Positions 1 to 7,207 of a stretch of DNA of 7,854 nucleotides are shown piece by piece. Within the stretch, counting starts at the first letter, position 1. Every line of letters begins with the position of its first letter. A program made the translations under genes and the position numbers. The notes beneath the pieces are model-generated. The model did not search any database and was not told the origin of the DNA. It saw only the letters and a list, made by a program, of their open reading frames with translations. This DNA comes from an uncultured Clostridia bacterium (GTDB lineage Bacteria > Bacillota_A > Clostridia > Oscillospirales > Ruminococcaceae): assembly GCA_947169455.1 (NCBI GenBank), contig CAMVPV010000051.1:1-7854 (forward strand), read 5' to 3'.

Positions 1-59
1 TTCCCGATAAATCAATAACCAATACACTCCGGAAATGATGCATAAACGGCACTGCACGA

Positions 60-87
60 GCAAAATGTCGCTTAAGCGACACTTTGC
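60..87. repeat. Strong inverted repeat (palindrome) upstream of the SNF2 gene
   Basis: The core TGTCGCTTAAGCGACA (66-81) is a perfect 16-base palindrome. Flanking bases extend it to two 12-base arms around TTAA, with one A/C mismatch (positions 65 and 82). As RNA it would form a long stem with a UUAA loop. No T-run follows on either strand, so it is not a canonical intrinsic terminator. It lies about 70 bases upstream of the -35 region, which is far for a simple operator of the SNF2 promoter. It could be a dispersed intergenic repeat, the processing or termination signal of a gene left of the window, or a binding site for a dimeric regulator. The structure is seen directly; the role is unknown. 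Confidence 0.8.
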
Positions 88-158
88 CTTGAAATTGCAG
101 CCTTACGGAATGGCATTGTCACGGGAAAATATCTGCTCATAAAACATCAAAATAAATG

Positions 159-187
159 TTGCATTTCTAAAACAGTTGTGATATAAT
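159..187 (+). promoter_or_regulatory. Predicted sigma-A-type extended -10 promoter for the SNF2 gene
   Basis: A perfect TATAAT (182-187) is preceded by TG at 179-180, giving the extended -10 form TGnTATAAT. A weak -35, TTGCAT (159-164), sits exactly 17 bases upstream. The surrounding DNA is AT-rich, unlike the coding DNA downstream. Transcription would start near 194 and leave a leader of about 45 bases before the SNF2 start at 240. No other equally good promoter was seen in the window, so this may serve several genes downstream. Confidence 0.75.
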
Positions 188-239
188 AGGAATGTTAAGG
201 TAAAATAGTCTATCGATACACAAAAGCGGCGGAGGCAAT

Positions 240-3200
240 ATGCTGGACAAATTCAATGTTAAATCCTATGCGTGGAGCAATGACGTGTATTTCGACGGCG
301 TTGAGATCTACCGCAGGGGAGGGGCGGTCATCACCTGCGCGGAATCAAAGGGCGAGAACAGACTGACCGTTGTCCATGCCGATGTTACAGGAGATGACGG
401 CACTGTATATCAGTGCACTGCCGCATTGAGCGCCGCAAGCGAGACCGTTATGGCAGTAAAATGCACCTGCCCCGAAAAATGCGACGCATTCGGATACTGC
501 CGCCATGTCTGCGCGGCACTGCTCACCTACATCGACAAGCGGAACGACCCCGGCTTTGCAAGCAAAAGCTTCAGCTCGCCCGCAGTGAGGACGCTCATAT
601 CCGATTATTCGCGCCTCGCCGCAGCAGAAGCAGGAAGTGAGTGCGGAACGTGCCCTGCTGCCGTGCTCGAACCGGTCCTCACAGACAGGTCGGGAAAGCT
701 GTTCCTTGAGTTCCGCATAGGCAGCAAAAAAAAATATGTTGTAAAAAGCATCTGCCGGCTGCTTAATGATTTCAACTTCCGCAGCACGGTCACATACGGC
801 AAGGACTTCACATTCCTGCATGACAGGCTGCTGCTCGATGAAACGAGCCGCCGTCTGCTCGGGCTTGCCGTGATGTACTTCCAGATGCGTCCGTACAGTA
901 ATTACGGTGCGGGCGACAGGTATATCCCGCTCGCCGGCAGATTGACGGAGGAGTTCTTCGATATCGTGAAGGGCTCTGAAGTGGATTTCCGCGGTAAGCT
1001 GTGCCGCGTCTCAGATGAAGACCCCAGACCCTGCATATCCCTGAAAAAGCGCCGTAAAAGCGATGCCTTCCATATATCACTGAAGGAAAAATATACGTTT
1101 TTCTTTTCGGAAGAACACTGCTGTGCATTTGACGAAAACACGGACACGTTCCATATCTGCTCCGTGGGATTTACCCGCAAGGCTGTCCCGCTGCTCGATG
1201 CAGCGGCAAAGAACGGCGGTTCGATAGATATAGCGAAGTCTGACATGACACAGTTCTATTCATCGGTGATAAGCTCAGTTGAAAAGTATGTCAGCGTGGA
1301 TATCGCCTGCGATATCTCCGAGCATATCCCGCCCGAAGCGGAGACTGCGCTCTATCTCGATACTCCCGCTGCCGATGAGGTGTGCGGCAGGCTCGAATTC
1401 ACCTACGGCGCACAGCATTACAGCGCATTTTCGGGCGGTGCGGCGCGCGAATACCGCGATATCCGCAAGGAGACCGCCGCCGAGTACGCCGTTCTGAAAT
1501 ACTTCACCGCAGACAGCGCCGACCCGCATCATCCGCTGAAGGTGACCGGTGCGGACGATATATACAGGCTCCTTTCCGAAGGGCTGCCCGAGCTTACAAA
1601 GCAGATGGACATCTACGCGAGCGAACGCTTCGAGAGCATGAGGATACGCCCGCCGGTCTATCCGTCGGTAGGTGTGCGCCCCGAGGGCGGTCTGCTGGCG
1701 CTCGACATCGACGCCGACGGGTACGATATCTCCGAGCTTGCGGAAATGCTCTCGGCATACCGCCGCGGAATGAAGTATCACCGCCTCAGGAGCGGCTCGT
1801 TCATCGACCTGACCGGTGGCGGGATAGCAGAATTCGCCGAGCTTGCCGACGGCCTTGCACTTTCGGACAAGGCTCTGCTGAAAAAGCAGATCACGGTTCC
1901 GCGATGCAGGATGCTGTATCTCGACAGCCTCCGTCAGGAGGAGGGCAGCATAAGGATCAGGCGCAGTGCCGGGTTCAAACAGGCGATGAAGGATTTCTCC
2001 GATATCGCATCCTCTGAATATCCCGTGCCCGCAGGGCTCGAGGACATAATGAGAGAGTACCAGATATACGGCTACCGGTGGATGCGCACGATCGCGGCAT
2101 ACGGATTCGGCGGGATACTCGCCGACGATATGGGTCTCGGAAAGACCCTGCAGGCGATAGCACTGATGCTTGCGCTGAAACAGGAGGATGAAAGGAACGG
2201 CAGGGAACACAGGGCAGATCTTGTGGTGTGCCCGTCGTCGCTGACGCTGAACTGGAAAAGTGAGATAGAACGCTTCGCCCCGACCATGAAAGCGGCAGTC
2301 ATTTCGGGCAGCGCGCTGCAGCGGACGGAGCTCATAGCCGGAGCCGCAGACGCCGACGTGATGATAACCTCCTATTCTATGATAACGAGGGATATCCCCG
2401 ATTATGCGGACATACATTTCCGGTGTCAGTTCATAGATGAAGCGCAGTTCATAAAGAACCACAATACACAGGCGGCAAAGGCGGTCAAGGCGGTGCGGAG
2501 CGACATCCGCTTCGCGCTGACGGGAACTCCCGTAGAGAACAGCCTCGCCGAGCTGTGGAGCATCTACGATTTCGTGATGCCCGAGTATCTTTTCAATTAC
2601 AATCATTTCAAGAAGACATACGAGACCCCGATAGTGCGCGGCGCCGACGAAAGATCCGCCGGAGCGCTGAAAAGGCTGACCTCACCGTTCATACTCCGCA
2701 GGCTGAAGAAGGACGTGCTCACCGAGCTGCCCGACAAGACAGAGATATCGCTCTCGGCGGAGATGACGGAGGAACAGGAAAAGCTGTACGCCGCGAACGT
2801 GCTCAGCATGAAGGACGCTCTCGGAGAGGGCAGCTTTGATGACGGCAGGGGACATATAGAGATACTTGCGATGCTGACCCGCCTGCGGCAGATATGCTGC
2901 GACCCCGCTCTGGTGTATGAAAATTACAGCGGCGGCAGCGGCAAGCTCGAACAGTGCCTTGAGCTGGTCGAAAGCTGTATAAATTCGGGACATAAGCTGC
3001 TCCTGTTCTCACAGTTCACATCTATGCTCGATATCATCGCGGCGCGGCTGGGTAAAGCGGGGATACGCTATTATATGCTCACGGGCTCCACAAAAGCCGA
3101 GGAGCGCCTGCGGCTGGTGAATACCTTCAATTCCGATGACACGCCGGTGTTCATGATATCTCTCAAAGCCGGCGGAACGGGTCTGAACCTCACCGGAGCG

Positions 3201-3446
3201 GATATAGTGATACACTTCGACCCGTGGTGGAACATCTCCGCAGAAAACCAGGCGACCGACCGCGCATACAGGATAGGACAGCGCAGCAATGTGACAGTGT
3301 ATCGGCTCATCACGAAGAATACCATAGAAGAACGCATCACAGAGCTCCAGAAGAGCAAATCAGGACTTGCGGAGCTTGCAGTGGGCGGCGACGGCGGCAT
3401 CATGCGCATGAAGCCCGCCGAGATAATGAAAATTCTCGATCAATAA
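240..3446 (+). CDS. SWIM zinc-finger SNF2 family ATPase/helicase (DEAD/H-like)
   Basis: Full-length SNF2 (superfamily 2) ATPase of 1068 residues, expected to translocate on DNA and remodel nucleic-acid-protein complexes in the cytoplasm; its real substrate is unknown. An N-terminal SWIM zinc finger uses C75, C77, C87 and H89 (CxC, 9 residues, CxH). Residues of about 150-560 fit the poorly conserved region of bacterial SNF2-associated domains. The ATPase core follows: Walker A DDMGLGKT (629-636), motif II DEAQ (733-736), motif III TGTP (761-764), motif IV around LLFSQF (921-926), motif V KAGGTGLNLT (976-985) and motif VI QATDRAYRIGQ (1004-1014) with both expected arginines. All catalytic motifs look intact. 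The domain order resembles common Firmicutes SWIM-SNF2 proteins. The ATG is supported by GGAGG (231-235), 4 bases upstream, and by the promoter ahead of it. The next gene begins 11 bases after the stop. SNF2 proteins also occur in phage-defence loci, but nothing around it suggests that here. Confidence 0.96.
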   Translation: MLDKFNVKSYAWSNDVYFDGVEIYRRGGAVITCAESKGENRLTVVHADVTGDDGTVYQCTAALSAASETVMAVKCTCPEKCDAFGYCRHVCAALLTYIDKRNDPGFASKSFSSPAVRTLISDYSRLAAAEAGSECGTCPAAVLEPVLTDRSGKLFLEFRIGSKKKYVVKSICRLLNDFNFRSTVTYGKDFTFLHDRLLLDETSRRLLGLAVMYFQMRPYSNYGAGDRYIPLAGRLTEEFFDIVKGSEVDFRGKLCRVSDEDPRPCISLKKRRKSDAFHISLKEKYTFFFSEEHCCAFDENTDTFHICSVGFTRKAVPLLDAAAKNGGSIDIAKSDMTQFYSSVISSVEKYVSVDIACDISEHIPPEAETALYLDTPAADEVCGRLEFTYGAQHYSAFSGGAAREYRDIRKETAAEYAVLKYFTADSADPHHPLKVTGADDIYRLLSEGLPELTKQMDIYASERFESMRIRPPVYPSVGVRPEGGLLALDIDADGYDISELAEMLSAYRRGMKYHRLRSGSFIDLTGGGIAEFAELADGLALSDKALLKKQITVPRCRMLYLDSLRQEEGSIRIRRSAGFKQAMKDFSDIASSEYPVPAGLEDIMREYQIYGYRWMRTIAAYGFGGILADDMGLGKTLQAIALMLALKQEDERNGREHRADLVVCPSSLTLNWKSEIERFAPTMKAAVISGSALQRTELIAGAADADVMITSYSMITRDIPDYADIHFRCQFIDEAQFIKNHNTQAAKAVKAVRSDIRFALTGTPVENSLAELWSIYDFVMPEYLFNYNHFKKTYETPIVRGADERSAGALKRLTSPFILRRLKKDVLTELPDKTEISLSAEMTEEQEKLYAANVLSMKDALGEGSFDDGRGHIEILAMLTRLRQICCDPALVYENYSGGSGKLEQCLELVESCINSGHKLLLFSQFTSMLDIIAARLGKAGIRYYMLTGSTKAEERLRLVNTFNSDDTPVFMISLKAGGTGLNLTGADIVIHFDPWWNISAENQATDRAYRIGQRSNVTVYRLITKNTIEERITELQKSKSGLAELAVGGDGGIMRMKPAEIMKILDQ

Positions 3447-3449
3447 GGA
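3445..3449 (+). promoter_or_regulatory. Ribosome binding site that fixes the CBS protein start
   Basis: AAGGA lies 8 bases before the ATG at 3458 and overlaps the SNF2 stop codon TAA (3444-3446). The reading frame stays open far upstream, to 3224, but that part lies inside the SNF2 gene and encodes an Arg/His-rich shadow peptide. This site argues for the short 143-residue product. Confidence 0.75.
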
Positions 3450-3457
3450 ATGACGTT

Positions 3458-3889
3458 ATGAATATATTTAATTTTCTTACTCCGAAAAGCGAAGTGGAAT
3501 TCCTGCTGGAAAGCGAAACGGTCGCTCAGGCAGCGGGAAAATTCCAGTCACACGGATATACTGCGGTGCCGGTGATAAGCCGCGACGGAGAGTACCTTGA
3601 AACGCTCACCGAGGGCGATATACTCCGCTATATCCTCTCGGAGGTATCAAACGGCACCGTGAATCACATGAACAGTGACATCGTGATAAGTCTGCCCGTG
3701 CGCAAGGATATCCGCCCGGTCCACGTAAATGCGGACATAAATGACCTTATAGAGCTTTGCAAAACAAAGAATTTCGGCCCGGTGGTAGATGACAGAGAGA
3801 TATTCATCGGGATAGTGACCAGAAAAGACCTGATCTGCTTTGTAGATGAGAAATACAAGCAGGTGCGTGAGGAGATAACAAAGAAGTGA
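3458..3889 (+). CDS. Small stand-alone protein with a pair of CBS domains
   Basis: A 143-residue cytoplasmic protein made almost entirely of one Bateman module. CBS 1 covers about 15-62 (VPVISRDGEYLETLTEGDIL) and CBS 2 about 75-130. CBS 2 carries the full GhxTxxD-type signature as GIVTRKD (118-124), and CBS 1 has a variant (ETLTEGD, 48-54) with Glu in place of Gly. In known CBS pairs these residues contact the ribose and phosphates of adenine nucleotides, so AMP, ATP or a cyclic dinucleotide is a plausible ligand; this is inference. No catalytic or membrane domain is attached, so any effector must be a separate protein. The start at 3458 is chosen from its AAGGA site. The TGA stop (3887-3889) overlaps the GTG start of the carboxypeptidase gene, which suggests coupled translation of the two. 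Confidence 0.9.
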   Translation: MNIFNFLTPKSEVEFLLESETVAQAAGKFQSHGYTAVPVISRDGEYLETLTEGDILRYILSEVSNGTVNHMNSDIVISLPVRKDIRPVHVNADINDLIELCKTKNFGPVVDDREIFIGIVTRKDLICFVDEKYKQVREEITKK

Positions 3890-4935
3890 AGCGCAATTCC
3901 GGAACCTCAATGATCAAATTTGCTGCGATAACGGCAGCTGCGGCTGCTCTCGTCGCGGGAGCAGGGACGTTTTTCCTTGTTTCGACGATGATGAAGCCGA
4001 AGGAGCCCGCAGCCGACTACATACCCGCGGCGCAGGTGAGCATACAGACCGCACCGCGTATCGAAATGACCGAGCCGCCCGCAGTTCTCGCGGAGACTGA
4101 GCCTGTAGTCACCGAGGAGCACGCCCGTCCCTTTTCGGACGGAGATACAGAAGATTTCTCGCTGGATGACGTGACGGCTCACAATGCCCTGCTGATCGAT
4201 GCCGATACGTTCGAGATACTCGGCAGGCGGCAGCACGTACAGAAGATGTATCCCGCCTCTATGACCAAGGTGATGACACTGCTTGTGGCAGCCGAGCACC
4301 TGAACGAGGGGGATATGGACAAGACATACACTATGACATACGACCTCCTGCACCCGCTGGTGATGGACAACGCATCCCGCGTGGGGTTTGAGATAGATGA
4401 GACAGTCACGGTAAAGGATATGCTCTACGGGCTGATACTGCCGTCCGGCGCCGATGCAGCCGTGGGACTCGCTGAATATATAGCGGGCTCGGAGGATGCC
4501 TTCGTTGAGCTTATGAACGAGAAGGCAGAGGAAATGGGGCTGTACTCCACTCATTTCATGAACGTGACCGGGCTTCACGACAAGGATCATTACACGAACT
4601 GCATCGAAATGGCGATGATAATGCGCGCGGCGATGGACAATGACCTCTGCCGCGAGATACTTTCCACCTATACATATACCACTTCATCCACCGAACAGCA
4701 CCCCGAGGGGATAGTCATTTACAGCACCATGTTCGGCAGGATGTACGGCAACGAAGTGGAGAACGTGACCATAATCGCCGGAAAGACAGGCTACACTGAC
4801 GAGGCGCATCACTGCCTCGTGAGCTACGCCGAAAAGGGCAGCAAGAACTATATCTGTGTCCTTGCGGGAGAATCCGACCGCTGGGCAGCTGTCTATTCGA
4901 CATTCAACGCATACGGGAAGTATCTTCCCGATTAG
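3886..4935 (+). CDS. Membrane-anchored serine D-alanyl-D-alanine carboxypeptidase (peptidase S11, PBP5-like)
   Basis: Probably removes the terminal D-Ala from peptidoglycan stem peptides outside the membrane, limiting cross-linking. Of 349 residues, about 11-35 form one hydrophobic segment, which acts as an uncleaved anchor or signal peptide. About 38-92 is a Pro/Glu/Ala/Thr-rich linker, and the penicillin-binding fold follows. Motifs are SMTK (125-128, nucleophile S125, base K128) and KTG (300-302, in GKTGYT). The second motif, normally SxN, reads SGA (187-189, LPSGADAA), so the usual Asn is Ala. The protein ends about 47 residues after KTG, so the C-terminal beta domain and amphipathic anchor of E. 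coli PBP5 are missing. The start is GTG at 3886, inside the CBS stop (GTGA overlap), with GGAG at 3871-3874. An ATG at 3910 in the same frame, just before the hydrophobic segment, is a credible alternative. A DacF-like role or a beta-lactamase-fold relative are possible, but a carboxypeptidase fits best. Confidence 0.92.
   Translation: MKRNSGTSMIKFAAITAAAAALVAGAGTFFLVSTMMKPKEPAADYIPAAQVSIQTAPRIEMTEPPAVLAETEPVVTEEHARPFSDGDTEDFSLDDVTAHNALLIDADTFEILGRRQHVQKMYPASMTKVMTLLVAAEHLNEGDMDKTYTMTYDLLHPLVMDNASRVGFEIDETVTVKDMLYGLILPSGADAAVGLAEYIAGSEDAFVELMNEKAEEMGLYSTHFMNVTGLHDKDHYTNCIEMAMIMRAAMDNDLCREILSTYTYTTSSTEQHPEGIVIYSTMFGRMYGNEVENVTIIAGKTGYTDEAHHCLVSYAEKGSKNYICVLAGESDRWAAVYSTFNAYGKYLPD
4914..4930 (+). 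other. Perfect hairpin at the 3' end of the carboxypeptidase gene
   Basis: CGGGAAG (4914-4920) and CTTCCCG (4924-4930) pair perfectly over 7 bases with a 3-base TAT loop. The hairpin overlaps the last codons and ends 2 bases before the TAG stop. No T-run follows, so it is at best an inefficient terminator. It may instead stabilise the 3' end of the upstream message or control read-through into moxR. Confidence 0.6.
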
Positions 4936-4956
4936 TTGTCAGAGATAAGAGGTCAG
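4936..4956 (+). repeat. Degenerate 7-base tandem repeat (three units)
   Basis: Directly after the stop codon the sequence divides into 7-base units TTGTCAG, AGATAAG and AGGTCAG, followed by a poorer AAGCAAA. Units 1 and 3 share GTCAG in register, and unit 2 keeps the final AG and 7-base phase. This resembles the decayed heptanucleotide repeats found in intergenic DNA of some bacteria. Three imperfect units are little evidence, so chance is not excluded. Confidence 0.4.
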
Positions 4957-4983
4957 AAGCAAAAAAACTGTATTATTTATATC

Positions 4984-4988
4984 GGGAG
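4984..4988 (+). promoter_or_regulatory. Ribosome binding site that fixes the moxR-family start
   Basis: GGGAG lies 10 bases before the ATG at 4999. The frame is open back to a TTG at 4936, but that TTG is immediately after the previous stop, has no binding site of its own, and would add 21 residues encoded by repeat-like DNA. The family's N-terminus also matches the shorter form. Confidence 0.7.
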
Positions 4989-4998
4989 AATATCTGCA

Positions 4999-5961
4999 AT
5001 GAAAAACGAACTGGCTGCAAAGCTGACGGAAAATATCAAGAAAGTCATCGTAGGAAAGGATGATACCATTTTCTGCGCTGCCGCTGCACTGCTGGCGGAG
5101 GGTCACGTGCTCATCGAGGATGTGCCCGGCGTGGGAAAGACACAGCTTGCCTCTGCAATGGCGAAGTCGGTGAACGGAGAGTTCAACCGCATACAGCTCA
5201 CCCCGGACGTAATGCCCTCCGATGTCGTCGGCTTTTCGATGATAGACCGCAATACCGGCGGGATGGAGTACCGCAGGGGTGCGGCATTCTGTAATTTTCT
5301 GCTCGCCGATGAGATAAACCGCGCCTCGCCGAAGGCACAGTCGTCGCTGCTCGAAGCAATGGAGGAGCGGCAGATAAGCATCGACGGCGTCACACACCCG
5401 CTGCCCAGACCCTTTATGGTAATGGCAACGCAGAACCCCGTTGAGACATACGGAACGTACCATCTCCCCGAGGCACAGATGGACCGCTTCATCATGAAGA
5501 TAAGCATGGGATATCCCTCGCCCGAGGAGGAGCTCGAGGTACTTTCGAGAACGGAGAACGACAACCCCGTAAAGGCGATAGGCGCCGTTATAACCACGGA
5601 TGATATCCTCGATATGCAGAAGGAGACCAAGGAAGTGCGCTGCTCCGACCCTATAAAGCGGTACATAATAGAAATATGCACCGCCACGAGGAACAATGAG
5701 GGCATACGCCTCGGCGTCAGCCCCCGCGGAAGCATAGCGCTGTATAAATCCGCAAAGGCAGCGGCATATATCTCGGGGCGTGACTACGTTATCCCAGAGG
5801 ATGTCAAGAGACTCGCTGTCCCGGTGCTCTCGCACAGGATAATGCTCGCGCCGAAGGGAAAATCCGACTACGGCTCCGCAGAAGGTGCGGTAAGGCATAT
5901 CCTCGGAAGGGTAAGGGTGCCCGATTCCGCTGAAGCCGCATTTACCGACAAGAAGTGGTGA
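4999..5961 (+). CDS. MoxR family AAA+ ATPase
   Basis: A 320-residue cytoplasmic AAA+ ATPase, the usual MoxR length. Members act as ATP-driven chaperone-like machines that help assemble or activate partner proteins, often ones encoded next door. Visible motifs: Walker A in EDVPGVGKT (40-48, K47, T48), Walker B FLLADE (100-105, D104, E105), sensor 1 in ATQNP (143-147, N146), the LPEAQMDRF segment (156-164) with the likely arginine finger R163, and sensor 2 in SPRG (241-244, R243). The C-terminal part from about 200 fits the lid domain. All catalytic residues look intact. The DUF58 gene starts with a single base between it and this stop, so the two are almost certainly translated from one transcript. 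No clear promoter was found in the 63-base spacer upstream, so read-through from the carboxypeptidase gene is likely. Confidence 0.95.
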   Translation: MKNELAAKLTENIKKVIVGKDDTIFCAAAALLAEGHVLIEDVPGVGKTQLASAMAKSVNGEFNRIQLTPDVMPSDVVGFSMIDRNTGGMEYRRGAAFCNFLLADEINRASPKAQSSLLEAMEERQISIDGVTHPLPRPFMVMATQNPVETYGTYHLPEAQMDRFIMKISMGYPSPEEELEVLSRTENDNPVKAIGAVITTDDILDMQKETKEVRCSDPIKRYIIEICTATRNNEGIRLGVSPRGSIALYKSAKAAAYISGRDYVIPEDVKRLAVPVLSHRIMLAPKGKSDYGSAEGAVRHILGRVRVPDSAEAAFTDKKW

Positions 5962-5962
5962 T

Positions 5963-7207
5963 ATGATGGTTCCGGTAACGCCCGCGCAGGAAAGCACGGT
6001 CACAAAGCTCAAACGCTATGCGGACATAGCCCGCAGGATAATAGGTTATCTCATCGCACTGTTCCTGACACTGATGTTTGCGCTCTTCATGAGCGCGCGT
6101 ACCGGCTGGTTCCTGTTCTCGGTAATGGCTATGCTGCCTTTCGTCTCGGTAATAGCCGCATTCATAGTGCGCAGGTATATCACCGTGACCGCAGAGGTCA
6201 CCGATACGGAGCTTTTCAAGGGGAACTGCATACGGCTGAGGCTCACCGTGAACAACCGCGCATGGTTCCCATCTCCGCCGATAATACTGAAACAGCACTG
6301 CAGCGACGGTCTTGTGTGCGCCGAAAACGGCAGCGAGCTTGCGGTGAATGTGCTGCCGCGCTCGGAAGGCGTATTTGAGACAGAATACCGCGCGGTCATG
6401 TGGAGCTATTCGCGCGTCGGACTGGAGGACGCATTCATCACCGATTACACCGGCATGATAAAGATGCGCCTGCCGTCGATAGCGGGAACGGTGAATACGT
6501 TCGCCGTGAAGATAATACCCGACATAAAGGATATATCCTCCTCGCAGGAGATACTCAAAGCCGCCGACGAAGCCGCTGCGGGCAGCGATGACAATGAGGA
6601 CACCGCAGATGTGCGCGCAGTGGGATTTACCGGCGTGCCCGGCTACGAGCACCGCAGCTACGAGCCCGGCGATCCTTTGAAGCGCATAAACTGGAAACTT
6701 TCCGCAAAGCGTGATTCGCTCATGGTGCGCCTTGATGACAGCATACTCTCGAAGAAGCATTCGGTGATACTGGACTGCTCGAATACCTCCGGGAACGCAC
6801 GGTACGGTGAGATATGCGGTGAGACTATGCTCGGCATACTCTCGGTGATAATCCGCTCCGGCTACGAATGCACCGCATGGTACAGGAGCGGCGGCGTGTG
6901 GGTGGATTCCGAGGTGAACGACGAGATGTCCCTCGAACGCCTGCGGCTGGAGCTTGCGGGCTACCGCTTCACCGAGGCAAAGGAACGCATACCCTACCGC
7001 GAGCTTTCGGAGCTGCCGGGCGGCGCAGGCGCGGTGATATTCTTCACGCCCTGCATAGATGCCGCACTGTCGGATCAGCTCGTCCACAGCGGGGTATATT
7101 CCAAGAGTGATATCAGTGTCACTCCTGCCGCTGCATCTGCGGGCGCGGGAGTTTCCGCCTCCGGAGTATGGATGATCGCTCCGGACGGGACTATGGAGAT
7201 GCTATGA
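5963..7207 (+). CDS. DUF58 domain membrane protein, MoxR partner
   Basis: A 414-residue protein. Two hydrophobic segments near the N-terminus (about 25-44 and 49-68) place it in the membrane. A beta-rich stretch (about 70-190) follows, then the DUF58 signature: GYEHRSYEPGDPLKRINWK (227-245) and SAKRDSLMVR (247-256). The next strand is LDCSNTS (270-276), which resembles the start of a von Willebrand A metal site (DxSxS) but with Thr in the last position. Family members are encoded beside MoxR ATPases; their biochemical role is not settled, and a scaffold or assembly role is usually proposed. The start is ATG at 5963, with another ATG directly after it at 5966; no strong binding site is seen, which fits coupling to the moxR stop one base upstream. 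The stop TGA overlaps the next gene's ATG (ATGA). The acidic stretch at about 202-215 is probably a flexible loop. Confidence 0.93.
   Translation: MMVPVTPAQESTVTKLKRYADIARRIIGYLIALFLTLMFALFMSARTGWFLFSVMAMLPFVSVIAAFIVRRYITVTAEVTDTELFKGNCIRLRLTVNNRAWFPSPPIILKQHCSDGLVCAENGSELAVNVLPRSEGVFETEYRAVMWSYSRVGLEDAFITDYTGMIKMRLPSIAGTVNTFAVKIIPDIKDISSSQEILKAADEAAAGSDDNEDTADVRAVGFTGVPGYEHRSYEPGDPLKRINWKLSAKRDSLMVRLDDSILSKKHSVILDCSNTSGNARYGEICGETMLGILSVIIRSGYECTAWYRSGGVWVDSEVNDEMSLERLRLELAGYRFTEAKERIPYRELSELPGGAGAVIFFTPCIDAALSDQLVHSGVYSKSDISVTPAAASAGAGVSASGVWMIAPDGTMEML

Noticed and set aside
1..43. Possible start of a divergent - strand gene running off the left edge
   Set aside because: Only about 14 codons are visible from a - strand ATG near 43, with no clear binding site; too little to call.
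122..136. 15-base near match (one mismatch) between the region upstream of the SNF2 promoter and the moxR ribosome binding region (4983-4997)
   Set aside because: By rough calculation about one such pair is expected by chance in a window of this size, so it is not evidence of duplication.
1275..2606. Long open frame (443 codons) on the - strand inside the SNF2 gene
   Set aside because: It is fully inside a gene with intact helicase motifs, is rich in Arg, His, Cys and Tyr with no recognisable domain, and reflects codon bias of the real gene.
3224..3457. Upstream extension of the CBS protein by 78 codons
   Set aside because: This part overlaps the SNF2 motif VI region in another frame and is Arg/His-rich; the AAGGA site and family length support the ATG at 3458.
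4936..4976. Possible promoter in the moxR spacer: TTGTCA (4936-4941) with TATTAT (4971-4976)
   Set aside because: The spacing is 29 bases, far from the usual 16-18, and no better -10 lies at the correct distance. A weak internal promoter cannot be excluded.
4936..4998. TTG start that would lengthen MoxR by 21 residues
   Set aside because: No binding site precedes it, and the added residues come from repeat-like spacer DNA, while the ATG at 4999 has a GGGAG site.
4939..6012. Long open frame (357 codons) on the - strand opposite moxR
   Set aside because: It mirrors the MoxR gene, whose motifs are all present on the + strand, and its Cys/His/Tyr-rich composition looks like antisense translation.
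5942..7087. Long open frame (381 codons) on the - strand opposite DUF58
   Set aside because: Antisense shadow of the DUF58 gene; His/Arg/Tyr-rich, no domain, no start signal.
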